Positions 1-5,587 of a stretch of 5,587 bases of DNA are shown here, one piece after another (position 1 is the first letter of the stretch; the number at the start of each line of letters is the position of its first letter). The stretch spans positions 1 through 5,587 of the forward strand of contig DAOVLG010000152.1 of NCBI GenBank assembly GCA_030631385.1, read 5' to 3'. This DNA is from Candidatus Coatesiibacteriota bacterium (lineage in GTDB: Bacteria > RBG-13-66-14). The notes under the pieces are model-generated. The model searched no databases, was not told where the DNA came from, and saw nothing but the letters and a program-made list of their open reading frames with translations. A program made the translations under genes and the position numbers.

Positions 1-212
1 AAGAGCTCGCGCAGGCGGCGGCGGATGCGATTGCGTACGTTGGCCTTTCCCACCCTGCGCCCGGTGACCACAACGAAGCGTAAACCCTCAACGCCCTCGG
101 TCAGCCAGACGAGCTGGAGCGGGCCCGAGTGCAAGCGCCCCCCGGACTTGAAGAGTCGGCGGAAATCCCGGGCGGCGGTGAGCCTCAGCGATCGCGGGTA
201 CCGGTAACGCAT
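1..212 (-). CDS. rnpA: Ribonuclease P protein component (C5 protein), 3' end cut by window edge
   Basis: RnpA is the protein subunit of RNase P. It binds the catalytic RNA and the 5' leader of precursor tRNAs, so its substrates include the two tRNAs in this window. Translating the minus strand from the ATG at 212-210 gives 70 residues before the edge. They include the N-terminal LTAARDFRRLFKSGGR block (11-26), a central strand GLRFVVVTGRRVG (43-55) and the family signature KANVRNRIRRRLREL (56-70) with the RNR core at 60-62. A full protein is usually 105-130 residues, so roughly the last 40-50 are missing. An in-frame ATG at 230 would add six residues (MSYNGT). Neither start has a convincing Shine-Dalgarno site, and I prefer 212 because it gives the usual short N-terminus. 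It lies downstream of rpmH, as in most bacteria, but behind a terminator hairpin. Identification rests on the signature motif. Confidence 0.93.
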   Translation of the reverse strand, partial: MRYRYPRSLRLTAARDFRRLFKSGGRLHSGPLQLVWLTEGVEGLRFVVVTGRRVGKANVRNRIRRRLREL

Positions 213-244
213 GGTCCCATTGTAACTCATCCGAGTGCGACAGT

Positions 245-267
245 AAAAAAGCCAGCTTAAAAGCTGG
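245..267 (-). terminator. Intrinsic terminator between rpmH and rnpA
   Basis: Read on the minus strand, a 7-bp perfect stem CCAGCTT/AAGCTGG (plus-strand arms 252-258 and 261-267) is followed by one C and then six T residues (245-250). This is the layout of a Rho-independent terminator acting on minus-strand transcription from rpmH. It lies about 15-35 nt before the two possible rnpA starts, so it would end or attenuate rpmH transcription before rnpA. The stem is short and only moderately GC-rich, so partial read-through is likely. In the plus direction there is no T tract. Confidence 0.7.
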
Positions 268-369
268 ACATGGCCTCGCGACGATAGTTTATTGATATTT
301 GAACGCATTTTGCCGCGTACACGGCATTTGTAATAGAATTGATAAAAGCTTTATTCGCGTAGCTCGGGT

Positions 370-386
370 CCAGCGCCGCGCGCTGG
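370..386 (-). other. Hairpin immediately 3' of rpmH
   Basis: A perfect 7-bp GC-rich stem CCAGCGC/GCGCTGG with a 3-nt loop starts four bases after the rpmH stop codon on the minus strand. No U tract follows, so it is not a standard intrinsic terminator. It could protect the rpmH mRNA 3' end from exonucleases or be a processing site between rpmH and rnpA. A second small stem, TGCCG/CGGCA (311-315 and 322-326), lies between this hairpin and the terminator at 245-267. Confidence 0.5.
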
Positions 387-390
387 AGGT

Positions 391-525
391 TTAATGGCTC
401 AGGCGCTTGCGGCCCCGGGCGCGGCGGCGGGCGATGATCCGGCGCCCGGATTTGGTCCGCATCCGCTTGCGGAAGCCGTGATCCCTCTTGCGCTTGATAC
501 GGCTGGGCTGGTAGGTTCGCTTCAT
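391..525 (-). CDS. rpmH: 50S ribosomal protein L34
   Basis: L34 is a small, very basic protein of the large ribosomal subunit that binds 23S rRNA. The minus-strand frame from ATG 525-523 to TAA 393-391 gives 44 residues, the usual family length. It begins MKRTYQPSRIKRKRDHGF and continues with the typical RMRTKSGRR and ARRRARGRKRLS blocks, ending in histidine. A Shine-Dalgarno GGGAG (plus 531-535) lies 5 nt before the ATG. A promoter with a perfect -35 is at 563-592. rnpA follows on the same strand, the standard rpmH-rnpA order, but the gap is 160-180 nt instead of the usual short spacing or overlap. No dnaA gene or DnaA-box cluster is visible upstream, where it sits in many bacteria. Confidence 0.97.
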   Translation of the reverse strand: MKRTYQPSRIKRKRDHGFRKRMRTKSGRRIIARRRARGRKRLSH

Positions 526-562
526 CCGTGCTCCCAAGGGGGCTATTTCCCTGCGGGCGCAA

Positions 563-592
563 AGGTTAACCCAGAAACACGGCGTTTGTCAA
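563..592 (-). promoter_or_regulatory. Probable sigma70-type promoter of rpmH
   Basis: On the minus strand a perfect -35 TTGACA (plus 587-592) is followed after 18 nt by TAACCT (plus 563-568), a weak -10 with 3 of 6 consensus positions. Transcription would start near 556, giving a leader of about 30 nt before the rpmH ATG. The -35 overlaps a tandem heptamer (GGTTGAC twice, plus 588-601), so the hexamer core TTGAC occurs twice seven bases apart. The weak -10 makes the exact start uncertain. Confidence 0.5.
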
Positions 593-624
593 CCGTCAAC
601 CGGTCGGTGGGCGGGTCCGCGATT

Positions 625-639
625 CAACGCGCCGCGTTG
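625..639. repeat. 15-bp odd palindrome upstream of rpmH
   Basis: CAACGCG and CGCGTTG are perfect inverted arms around a single central C. The site is about 33 bp upstream of the rpmH -35 and 47 bp past the end of the exported-protein gene on the minus strand. It could be a protein-binding site or, with a 5-bp stem and 5-nt loop, a weak hairpin at the 3' end of the exported-protein transcript. There is no U tract, so I do not call it a terminator. In this GC-rich DNA a chance occurrence is possible. Confidence 0.3.
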
Positions 640-685
640 GGAACGGCCAACCAGAACGCCGAGCATAGGGATAGTTATTTTGATT

Positions 686-1306
686 CTAGTACAGCGCCTT
701 GACGGCCCCCCAGCTGGTTTCTTCAACACCCCACAGAGGTTCCCAGTAGCAGCGGATGAGGAAGTCGCCGAAGAGGGTGGTGGGGACCCAGGAGCCCTGG
801 AAACCGGTCCAGTTGTGGGTGCCGGCCACGGCGTCCACGCCCTGCGCGTCGGTGGACGGGTAGTTCCCGATCTGCTCGTTGGCGACGTAGAAGACGGGGG
901 TGGTGATGATCACCATATTATCAGGGGCGACCCACTCGAAGACGCCGCCGGTGTTGTACAGCAGGTAGGTGCGGTTCAGGTCGGTGCCCGGATAGCCGCC
1001 CAGGTCGTCGAAGGTGTGCATGTAACAGCCCTGGAAGACACCGTCCGGCCAGCCCGGATAGGTGACGGCGCCGTAGTTGGTCAGAGCTGAATACTCGTCG
1101 CCGCCGGTCTTCTCCTCGTCGAACTGCGTGGCCCAGTAGTTGCCACCGGTGTACCAGACCCAGCCGCTGGTCATGATTCCGTCATCCCAGTAGAACTCAT
1201 ACTCATCCGGTGGCTGCGGATGAGTGCTGAACGGGATGCCGGAGGTAACGACGCTGTTGGCGGCGAAAGCGGCGACTACGAGGAAAAGCAACAACAGTTT
1301 CTTCAT
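686..1306 (-). CDS. Exported tryptophan-rich protein of unknown function
   Basis: I do not recognise the family. The frame could extend upstream to 1510, but the ATG at 1306-1304 is chosen because a strong Shine-Dalgarno GGGAGG (plus 1312-1317) lies 5 nt before it and the product then begins with a typical signal peptide: MKK, a hydrophobic core LLLLFLVVAAF, and a likely signal peptidase I site after AFA (residue 15). The 206-residue protein is acidic and aromatic, with 11 tryptophans, many in short Gly/Trp/Tyr-rich strands (YWDDG at 39-43, WVWYTGGNYW at 49-58, THNWTGFQGSW at 163-173). This suggests a secreted all-beta domain. It has two cysteines (94 and 186) and no visible catalytic signature or C-terminal membrane anchor. 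The last 13 residues (VEETSWGAVKALY) look like a detached tail after the beta domain. It is a single gene with its own promoter, transcribed away from tRNA-Ile. Confidence 0.8.
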   Translation of the reverse strand: MKKLLLLFLVVAAFAANSVVTSGIPFSTHPQPPDEYEFYWDDGIMTSGWVWYTGGNYWATQFDEEKTGGDEYSALTNYGAVTYPGWPDGVFQGCYMHTFDDLGGYPGTDLNRTYLLYNTGGVFEWVAPDNMVIITTPVFYVANEQIGNYPSTDAQGVDAVAGTHNWTGFQGSWVPTTLFGDFLIRCYWEPLWGVEETSWGAVKALY

Positions 1307-1347
1307 CTCATCCTCCCTTGAAAAAACCAGCTTTACTGCCACCCATA

Positions 1348-1376
1348 ACAATAGCATAGAACTGCATTTGTGTGTA
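1348..1376 (-). promoter_or_regulatory. Probable extended -10 promoter of the exported-protein gene
   Basis: On the minus strand TACACA (plus 1371-1376, 4 of 6 to the -35 consensus), a 17-nt spacer and TATTGT (plus 1348-1353, 4 of 6) are preceded by TGC, the TGn of an extended -10. Transcription would begin near 1341, leaving a 35-nt leader before the ATG at 1306. Together with the strong Shine-Dalgarno site this supports 1306 rather than the longer frame starting at 1510, because the promoter lies inside that longer frame. Confidence 0.5.
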
Positions 1377-1532
1377 CGGGTTGTACATGGTGTCGCCCAT
1401 CGGACAGAGACAGGTCCTCGATTCTCCGCGGGCGCGGGAGGTGCAGAAGGCGCCTGCGCTCGTATTGACTTGGTCGGGTATTTTTCGTAATCTCCCTCCC
1501 TGTTCGGCACCGATTCTACGGCTAACGAGCCC
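1377..1532. other. Divergent intergenic region, no gene seen
   Basis: This stretch separates the minus-strand exported-protein promoter from the plus-strand tRNA-Ile promoter. Frames run through it on both strands but lack a plausible Shine-Dalgarno/start pair and overlap the two promoters, so I call no gene. An AGGCGCCT palindrome lies near 1448-1455. No DnaA boxes or AT-rich unwinding tract are visible, although the transcription directions diverge here. Confidence 0.4.
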
Positions 1533-1561
1533 TTGCCAAGTCAGCGGGTCTTTGCTAAGAT
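1533..1561 (+). promoter_or_regulatory. Promoter of tRNA-Ile
   Basis: TTGCCA (1533-1538, 5 of 6 to the -35 consensus), a 17-nt spacer and TAAGAT (1556-1561, 4 of 6) sit 24 nt before the mature tRNA 5' end, so transcription would begin near 1568. The spacer carries AGCGGG nine bases after the start of the -35, at the same offset as in the tRNA-Ala promoter. A dedicated promoter here fits with the absence of a 16S gene upstream. Confidence 0.6.
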
Positions 1562-1584
1562 TTCTCTGCCGTTACGATGATTAG

Positions 1585-1662
<78 letters not shown>

Positions 1663-1767
1663 TTTTCCAAGCCGCGGGGATGCCGGTGAAACCCGCCCGA
1701 TGGGGATTCGGATGCCGTCGGCCCACAAATTGTAACGTACCGCTACCCATCCGACCGGGAGGACGTG

Positions 1768-3006
1768 GTGGCTGACGAGCTCAAGAGAACCCCACCCTAT
1801 AAAACCATCATCGTCATCTCCGTCATCCTGGCGGTGGGCTTCATCGTGCTCGCCGTCTTCGGCGGTGGGCCCTGGGTGTTCTTTCTCGGGCTCCTCTTCG
1901 CCATCCTCGCCTTCATCCTGGTGGGTAAACTTCCCAGGCGTGAGGAGGAGCCGACCAAATCCGCCGCGGGTCTGCGCACCATCGGCGGCGCCTTAGTGAT
2001 GCTCGTTGGGCTGGCCGCCATCGCCGACACCTTCCTCGCCTTCGTCGGTCTGGGCCTGGCCCTCGACATCGGCATCTTCGCCCTCACGCTCCTGGTAACC
2101 TGGTTCCTCCTTCCGGATTTCCGGCAGAAGATCCCGCGCCCGCTGTCCCTGATCGTCAGCATCCTCTTGGCCATGATCGCCCTGGTGGGTATGCTCGGAC
2201 ACCTCATGCCCGAGAGCTTCACCTACGTCGCCCTCTTCTTCGCCGGTTGTGCCGTCGTCGCCGTTCTCACCAACCTGGTCTCCCACCTGATGATCAAGAG
2301 TGGGAAGGCTTCGACCATCGGCGGGTGGCTCATGGCCGTCATCATGGCCGGGATATTCGTCTTCATCTTCGTTGGGGGTGAGATCGTTAATCTAGCGATC
2401 AACCTTAGTGTGGAGCGGAAGCTCGAACCGAAGATCCCCATTGTGACTGGAACGGCCGAGGAGGCCGTCACCCTGGATCTGATGAGCTTCGGTAACGACG
2501 AGGTGGTGCTGCGGCCCGGCGACACCGACGCGGCGGTGGCCGACGCATCGGGGATCGAGGTCGGCTACGAGGTGGCCATCGGCTCGGTCACCGACTCCGA
2601 GGGCAACGCCTACCCCAGTCCCCACGCCGAGTTCCGAACGGTAACCTCGGTAGACACGGCGGCCAAGACCTTCTCCTGGGACCCAAACCAGCCGCTCCAG
2701 CACTACCACCTGGCCGGGGAGTACGTCATCAAGTCCCGCACCAACATCATCGGCATCATCGGTATCATAGTCACCCTCCTGGTGCTCTTCGCCGGCAGGG
2801 TGCGCCTCCCCGAGATGGTCCGTAGCGCCTTCGGCTGGTTCCTGGGCTTCGCCTTCCTGCTGGCCTTCCTCTACCTGGCGGTCATCCTCCTCATAGAGGG
2901 AGGTCGGTACAACATCATCCTGGGTATCGGCGCCCTGTTGGCGCCGGGGATCGCAATCTTCGCCTGGCTCCGCGACCGGGCCGCCGCCAAGGAGCTAAAC
3001 CTCTAG
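1768..3006 (+). CDS. Polytopic membrane protein with one large extracytoplasmic domain, function unknown
   Basis: I do not recognise the family. The frame opens with two GTG codons, 1765 and 1768. GGGAGG (1757-1762) is 2 nt from the first and 5 nt from the second, so 1768 is preferred, matching the spacing of the other genes here and giving 412 residues. Hydrophobic segments lie at about residues 13-31, 35-53, 72-90, 93-115, 125-144, 151-172, 185-209, then 326-342, 353-376 and 382-400, about ten in all. Positive charges cluster in the N-terminus and in the loops after segments 2, 4, 6, 8 and 10, which predicts both ends in the cytoplasm and puts the ~115-residue soluble region (about 211-325) outside the membrane. 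That domain is acidic, has no cysteines and looks beta-rich. No catalytic, nucleotide-binding or transporter signature is visible. The only upstream gene on this strand is tRNA-Ile 105 nt away, and I see no clear promoter of its own. Confidence 0.85.
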   Translation: MADELKRTPPYKTIIVISVILAVGFIVLAVFGGGPWVFFLGLLFAILAFILVGKLPRREEEPTKSAAGLRTIGGALVMLVGLAAIADTFLAFVGLGLALDIGIFALTLLVTWFLLPDFRQKIPRPLSLIVSILLAMIALVGMLGHLMPESFTYVALFFAGCAVVAVLTNLVSHLMIKSGKASTIGGWLMAVIMAGIFVFIFVGGEIVNLAINLSVERKLEPKIPIVTGTAEEAVTLDLMSFGNDEVVLRPGDTDAAVADASGIEVGYEVAIGSVTDSEGNAYPSPHAEFRTVTSVDTAAKTFSWDPNQPLQHYHLAGEYVIKSRTNIIGIIGIIVTLLVLFAGRVRLPEMVRSAFGWFLGFAFLLAFLYLAVILLIEGGRYNIILGIGALLAPGIAIFAWLRDRAAAKELNL

Positions 3007-3032
3007 CACCGTCGAGCGAGGATACACCGACG

Positions 3033-3057
3033 GGGCAGGCCGGAGCGCCTGCCCTTT
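3033..3057 (+). terminator. Terminator-like hairpin after the membrane-protein gene
   Basis: A perfect 8-bp stem GGGCAGGC (3033-3040) / GCCTGCCC (3047-3054) with a 6-nt loop begins 27 nt after the stop codon and is followed by TTT. The stem is strong but the T tract is short, so it is a moderate terminator or an mRNA 3' stabiliser. It would separate this transcript from the small exported ORF downstream. Confidence 0.6.
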
Positions 3058-3133
3058 CGCCGATTATCAAAGGGAGGCTTAACCACCCAGGCTTTCCCCT
3101 GTAACCAGGAATGCACCTTCCTCCAGGAAAAGA

Positions 3134-3688
3134 ATGCACTCCCGTACCACCCCCCTGTTTCTTTTTCTACTCCTCTGTCCGGTGTTCGCGCTTTCCGGGC
3201 GGTCGTTCGATCTGGATTGTTTCAGCTTCGACTCCGGCGGCGCACTGCCCCCCGAGGTTGTCGTGTGCGAAGACGGCCTCTTCCATCTCACCCACCAGAT
3301 CGGCGAGGAAGCAACCGAGTTCGGACCGTTCTCACTCACCGATGAGGAGAACGCCCGGGCCTGGGGATTGATCGGGACCTACACCGGGGTCAAGCCGTTT
3401 CTCTATCTGCGCCCGATTGACATGAAAGCGGGAGTCGGTTTATACTCCGCCCCGCTCCTTCAAGGTAATGGGGATGTAGCTCAGCTGGGAGAGCGGCTGC
3501 CTTGCACGCAGCAGGCCGGCGGTTCGAATCCGCTCATCTCCACCAGGCGGGAGCCCCGCACCCAGCCTCGCGACACCTATCAGTGCTCCCCTTTGTCCAC
3601 CCCCGGATTTATCGTTCTACTCGATCCGCCCATCCCCACGAAGAGGTTTTTCATCCCAGGTGATAAAAAACATCTGATGTACCCTTGA
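3134..3688 (+). CDS. Short exported protein running into tRNA-Ala; probable 3'-truncated remnant
   Basis: The frame starts at ATG 3134 with AGGA (3125-3128) 5 nt upstream. Residues 1-22 resemble a signal peptide: one arginine, a core LFLFLLLCPVFAL, and a small-residue site near ALSG. About 70 further residues look genuinely coding, with G/C-rich third positions as in the neighbouring genes. From codon 95 the frame enters the tRNA-Ala promoter, and from codon 113 it reads through the tRNA itself. It ends at a TGA (3686-3688) inside the -35 of the 23S promoter. Residues after about 95 are therefore unlikely to be real protein. The best reading is a secreted-protein gene that lost its 3' part when the tRNA unit came to lie there, or a tiny exported protein with a non-native tail. 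I recognise no domain in residues 23-95. It has cysteines at 15, 29 and 45. Confidence 0.4.
   Translation: MHSRTTPLFLFLLLCPVFALSGRSFDLDCFSFDSGGALPPEVVVCEDGLFHLTHQIGEEATEFGPFSLTDEENARAWGLIGTYTGVKPFLYLRPIDMKAGVGLYSAPLLQGNGDVAQLGERLPCTQQAGGSNPLISTRREPRTQPRDTYQCSPLSTPGFIVLLDPPIPTKRFFIPGDKKHLMYP
3417..3446 (+). promoter_or_regulatory. Strong promoter of tRNA-Ala
   Basis: A perfect -35 TTGACA (3417-3422), an 18-nt spacer and TATACT (3441-3446, 5 of 6 to the -10 consensus) lie 24 nt before the mature tRNA-Ala, so transcription would begin near 3453. The spacer carries AGCGGG at the same offset from the -35 as in the tRNA-Ile promoter. It lies inside the preceding reading frame (codons 95-105), which argues that the frame is not functional from there on. 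Confidence 0.75.
3470..3545 (+). tRNA. tRNA-Ala (anticodon UGC)
   Basis: Acceptor GGGGATG (3470-3476) pairs with CATCTCC (3535-3541), including the G3-U70 wobble pair that is the main alanyl-tRNA synthetase identity element. The D arm is GCTC/GAGC, the anticodon stem GCTGC/GCAGC encloses CTTGCAC with anticodon TGC, and the T arm GGCGG/CCGCT encloses TTCGAAT. Discriminator A (3542) and an encoded CCA (3543-3545) follow. UGC-Ala is the usual second tRNA of 16S-23S spacers. Here it has its own promoter and lies about 560 nt before the 23S gene. A small GCGGG/CCCGC stem (3547-3559) follows directly, without a T tract. Confidence 0.98.
3646..3684 (+). promoter_or_regulatory. AT-rich element just upstream of the 23S promoter
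   Basis: This is an imperfect inverted repeat (GTTTTTCATC at 3646-3655 and GATAAAAAAC at 3662-3671) plus an 11-bp odd palindrome (3670-3680). It places an A tract at about -50 to -55 from the predicted 23S transcription start. An A tract there resembles the distal half of an UP element, the alpha-subunit contact site of many rRNA promoters. The region could instead be a weak terminator for the tRNA-Ala transcript. Both readings are inference. Confidence 0.35.
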
Positions 3689-3713
3689 CAAATTTCCAGT
3701 TTCAGACTATTAT
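3685..3713 (+). promoter_or_regulatory. Strong promoter driving the 23S rRNA transcript
   Basis: A perfect -35 TTGACA (3685-3690), an optimal 17-nt spacer and TATTAT (3708-3713, 5 of 6) form the best promoter in the window. Transcription would begin near 3720. It is upstream of the 23S gene and downstream of both tRNAs, with no gene between it and the 23S, so it is best read as a dedicated 23S promoter. Unlike the two tRNA promoters it lacks the AGCGGG spacer element. Confidence 0.8.
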
Positions 3714-3766
3714 ATCTTTTGCCGCCGGGAGACCGGTCCAGTCGAAGAAACGGTCATCCCCGAGCA

Positions 3767-3879
3767 GGCGGCGGAAGGATTCGGTGGTTCAGTGAGATTA
3801 CAGGTTACACCAAGGTCGGTAACCCAGGGGGTAGATGACTGAGGTTTAGCCTGTATCTTTCAGCCACCATCCTGCCGCC
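3767..3879 (+). other. Long imperfect stem in the 23S leader
   Basis: Three consecutive complementary blocks pair in register: GGCGGC (3767-3772) with GCCGCC (3874-3879), AGGAT (3776-3780) with ATCCT (3869-3873), and GGTGG (3783-3787) with CCACC (3864-3868), separated by 3-nt and 2-nt bulges on the 5' side only. Further inside, TACAGG (3799-3804) can pair with CCTGTA (3850-3855), and a local GGTTAC/GTAACC stem (3803-3808, 3819-3824) is an alternative. Sixteen base pairs in register are more than chance would readily give. I cannot match it to a named RNA family. Confidence 0.5.
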
Positions 3880-3982
3880 CGAGAGATCGGGCGTCATGCA
3901 TGAAGGGCCAGCCAAGGGGGCCAGTTAGAAGGGTCCGTGGCTGTAAATCCGATCATGCGAGCAACAAAGGGCCCCGAGCCCC

Positions 3983-3993
3983 GCTCTTTGACA
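3983..3993 (+). promoter_or_regulatory. boxA-like antitermination site upstream of 23S
   Basis: GCTCTTTGACA differs by one base from the classical boxA core GCTCTTTAACA, the NusB/NusE (S10) recruitment site that lets RNA polymerase transcribe rRNA without Rho termination. Bacterial rRNA operons carry boxA in the leader and usually again in the 16S-23S spacer before 23S. Here it lies 110 nt before the 23S start, the usual spacer position. It supports the reading that 3720-4103 is a true rRNA leader. No clear boxB hairpin was identified. Confidence 0.65.
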
Positions 3994-4103
3994 GATTCGA
4001 GACGCAGGTAACCAAACCGTGTCGAAGGATGCCCGCCGGGAGGGCCGGAGGGAGATGGTCTTTGGCCAGATCCGCATCCGTACTCCAGGCAAAGAAGCTT
4101 GAT

Positions 4104-5587
<1,484 letters not shown>

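Larger units (their letters stand above)
3720..4103 (+). other. 5' leader of the 23S rRNA transcript (no gene inside)
   Basis: About 385 nt lie between the predicted start and the mature 23S 5' end. I see no 16S, 5S or tRNA in it. The reading frames here also run into the 23S gene and are not credible. It contains a long foldable element (3767-3879), a 7-bp stem with a GAGA tetraloop (CGCCCGA/TCGGGCG, 3876-3893, overlapping the last four bases of that element), a TCATGCATGA palindrome (3894-3903), a boxA-like site (3983-3993) and about 110 nt of immediate 23S upstream sequence. The last part probably forms one strand of the RNase III processing stem, whose partner downstream of 23S is outside the window. 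Confidence 0.65.

Noticed and set aside
257..562. 101-residue minus-strand frame covering rpmH
   Set aside because: It overlaps rpmH out of frame. The 44-residue L34 frame is unmistakable, so this is a shadow.
1307..1510. N-terminal extension of the exported protein up to 1510
   Set aside because: The extension contains the promoter and Shine-Dalgarno site of the shorter form and would bury the signal peptide at residue 69.
1765..1767. First GTG as start of the membrane protein
   Set aside because: Only 2 nt separate it from GGGAGG, while the next GTG has the 5-nt spacing seen in the other genes.
1993..2709. Minus-strand frames opposite the membrane-protein gene
   Set aside because: They are out-of-phase shadows of a GC-rich coding sequence, with charged low-complexity composition and no Shine-Dalgarno sites.
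3939..3951. GGCTGTAAATCCG resembles a tRNA-Tyr anticodon region
   Set aside because: The flanking bases do not form an anticodon stem, and no D arm, T arm or acceptor stem with CCA surrounds it.
3720..4103. Possible 16S 3' end or 5S rRNA in the 23S leader
   Set aside because: No anti-Shine-Dalgarno tail or conserved 16S 3' helix, and no 5S core motifs. A short match around GGTAACC is too brief to count.

Overview
The window reads as chromosomal DNA of a GC-rich, probably uncultured bacterium and is dominated by translation machinery. Recognisable genes are rnpA (RNase P protein, minus strand, cut by the left edge), rpmH (ribosomal protein L34, minus), tRNA-Ile(GAU), tRNA-Ala(UGC) and the first ~1.48 kb of a 23S rRNA gene (plus strand, cut by the right edge). 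Three further protein-coding stretches carry no family I can name: a tryptophan-rich exported protein (minus), a ten-helix membrane protein (plus) and a short exported protein whose reading frame runs into tRNA-Ala (plus). The sequence does not fix the phylum. The 23S is bacterial, the Shine-Dalgarno sites are strong (GGGAG/GGGAGG about 5 nt before the start), and the exported protein ends in a WGxxKALY-like tail that I associate, from memory only, with exported proteins of some candidate phyla.

Layout. Positions 1-525 hold rnpA and rpmH on the minus strand. They are in the usual order but separated by an unusually long gap with two hairpins, one of them a good intrinsic terminator. Positions 526-685 hold the rpmH promoter. 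Positions 686-1306 encode the exported protein, with its own promoter at 1348-1376. The orientation flips in the 1307-1532 intergenic region. On the plus strand come a tRNA-Ile promoter and gene (1533-1662), the membrane protein (1768-3006) with a terminator-like hairpin, the exported-protein remnant (from 3134), a tRNA-Ala promoter and gene (3417-3545), a strong promoter (3685-3713), a ~385-nt structured leader with a boxA-like antitermination site, and the 23S gene from about 4104.

The most notable feature is the rRNA organisation. Classical bacterial operons run 16S - tRNA-Ile - tRNA-Ala - boxA - 23S. Here the Ile, Ala, boxA and 23S elements are in that order and on one strand, but there is no 16S gene. 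The two tRNAs lie 1.8 kb apart with protein genes between them. Each tRNA and the 23S has its own sigma70-type promoter. The 23S therefore looks unlinked from 16S and independently transcribed, with dispersed remnants of the internal transcribed spacer upstream. The two tRNA promoters have the same geometry (24 nt from the end of the -10 to the mature tRNA) and share an AGCGGG element in the spacer. The 23S leader can fold into a long branched helix, with a competing partner for one strand near the transcription start.
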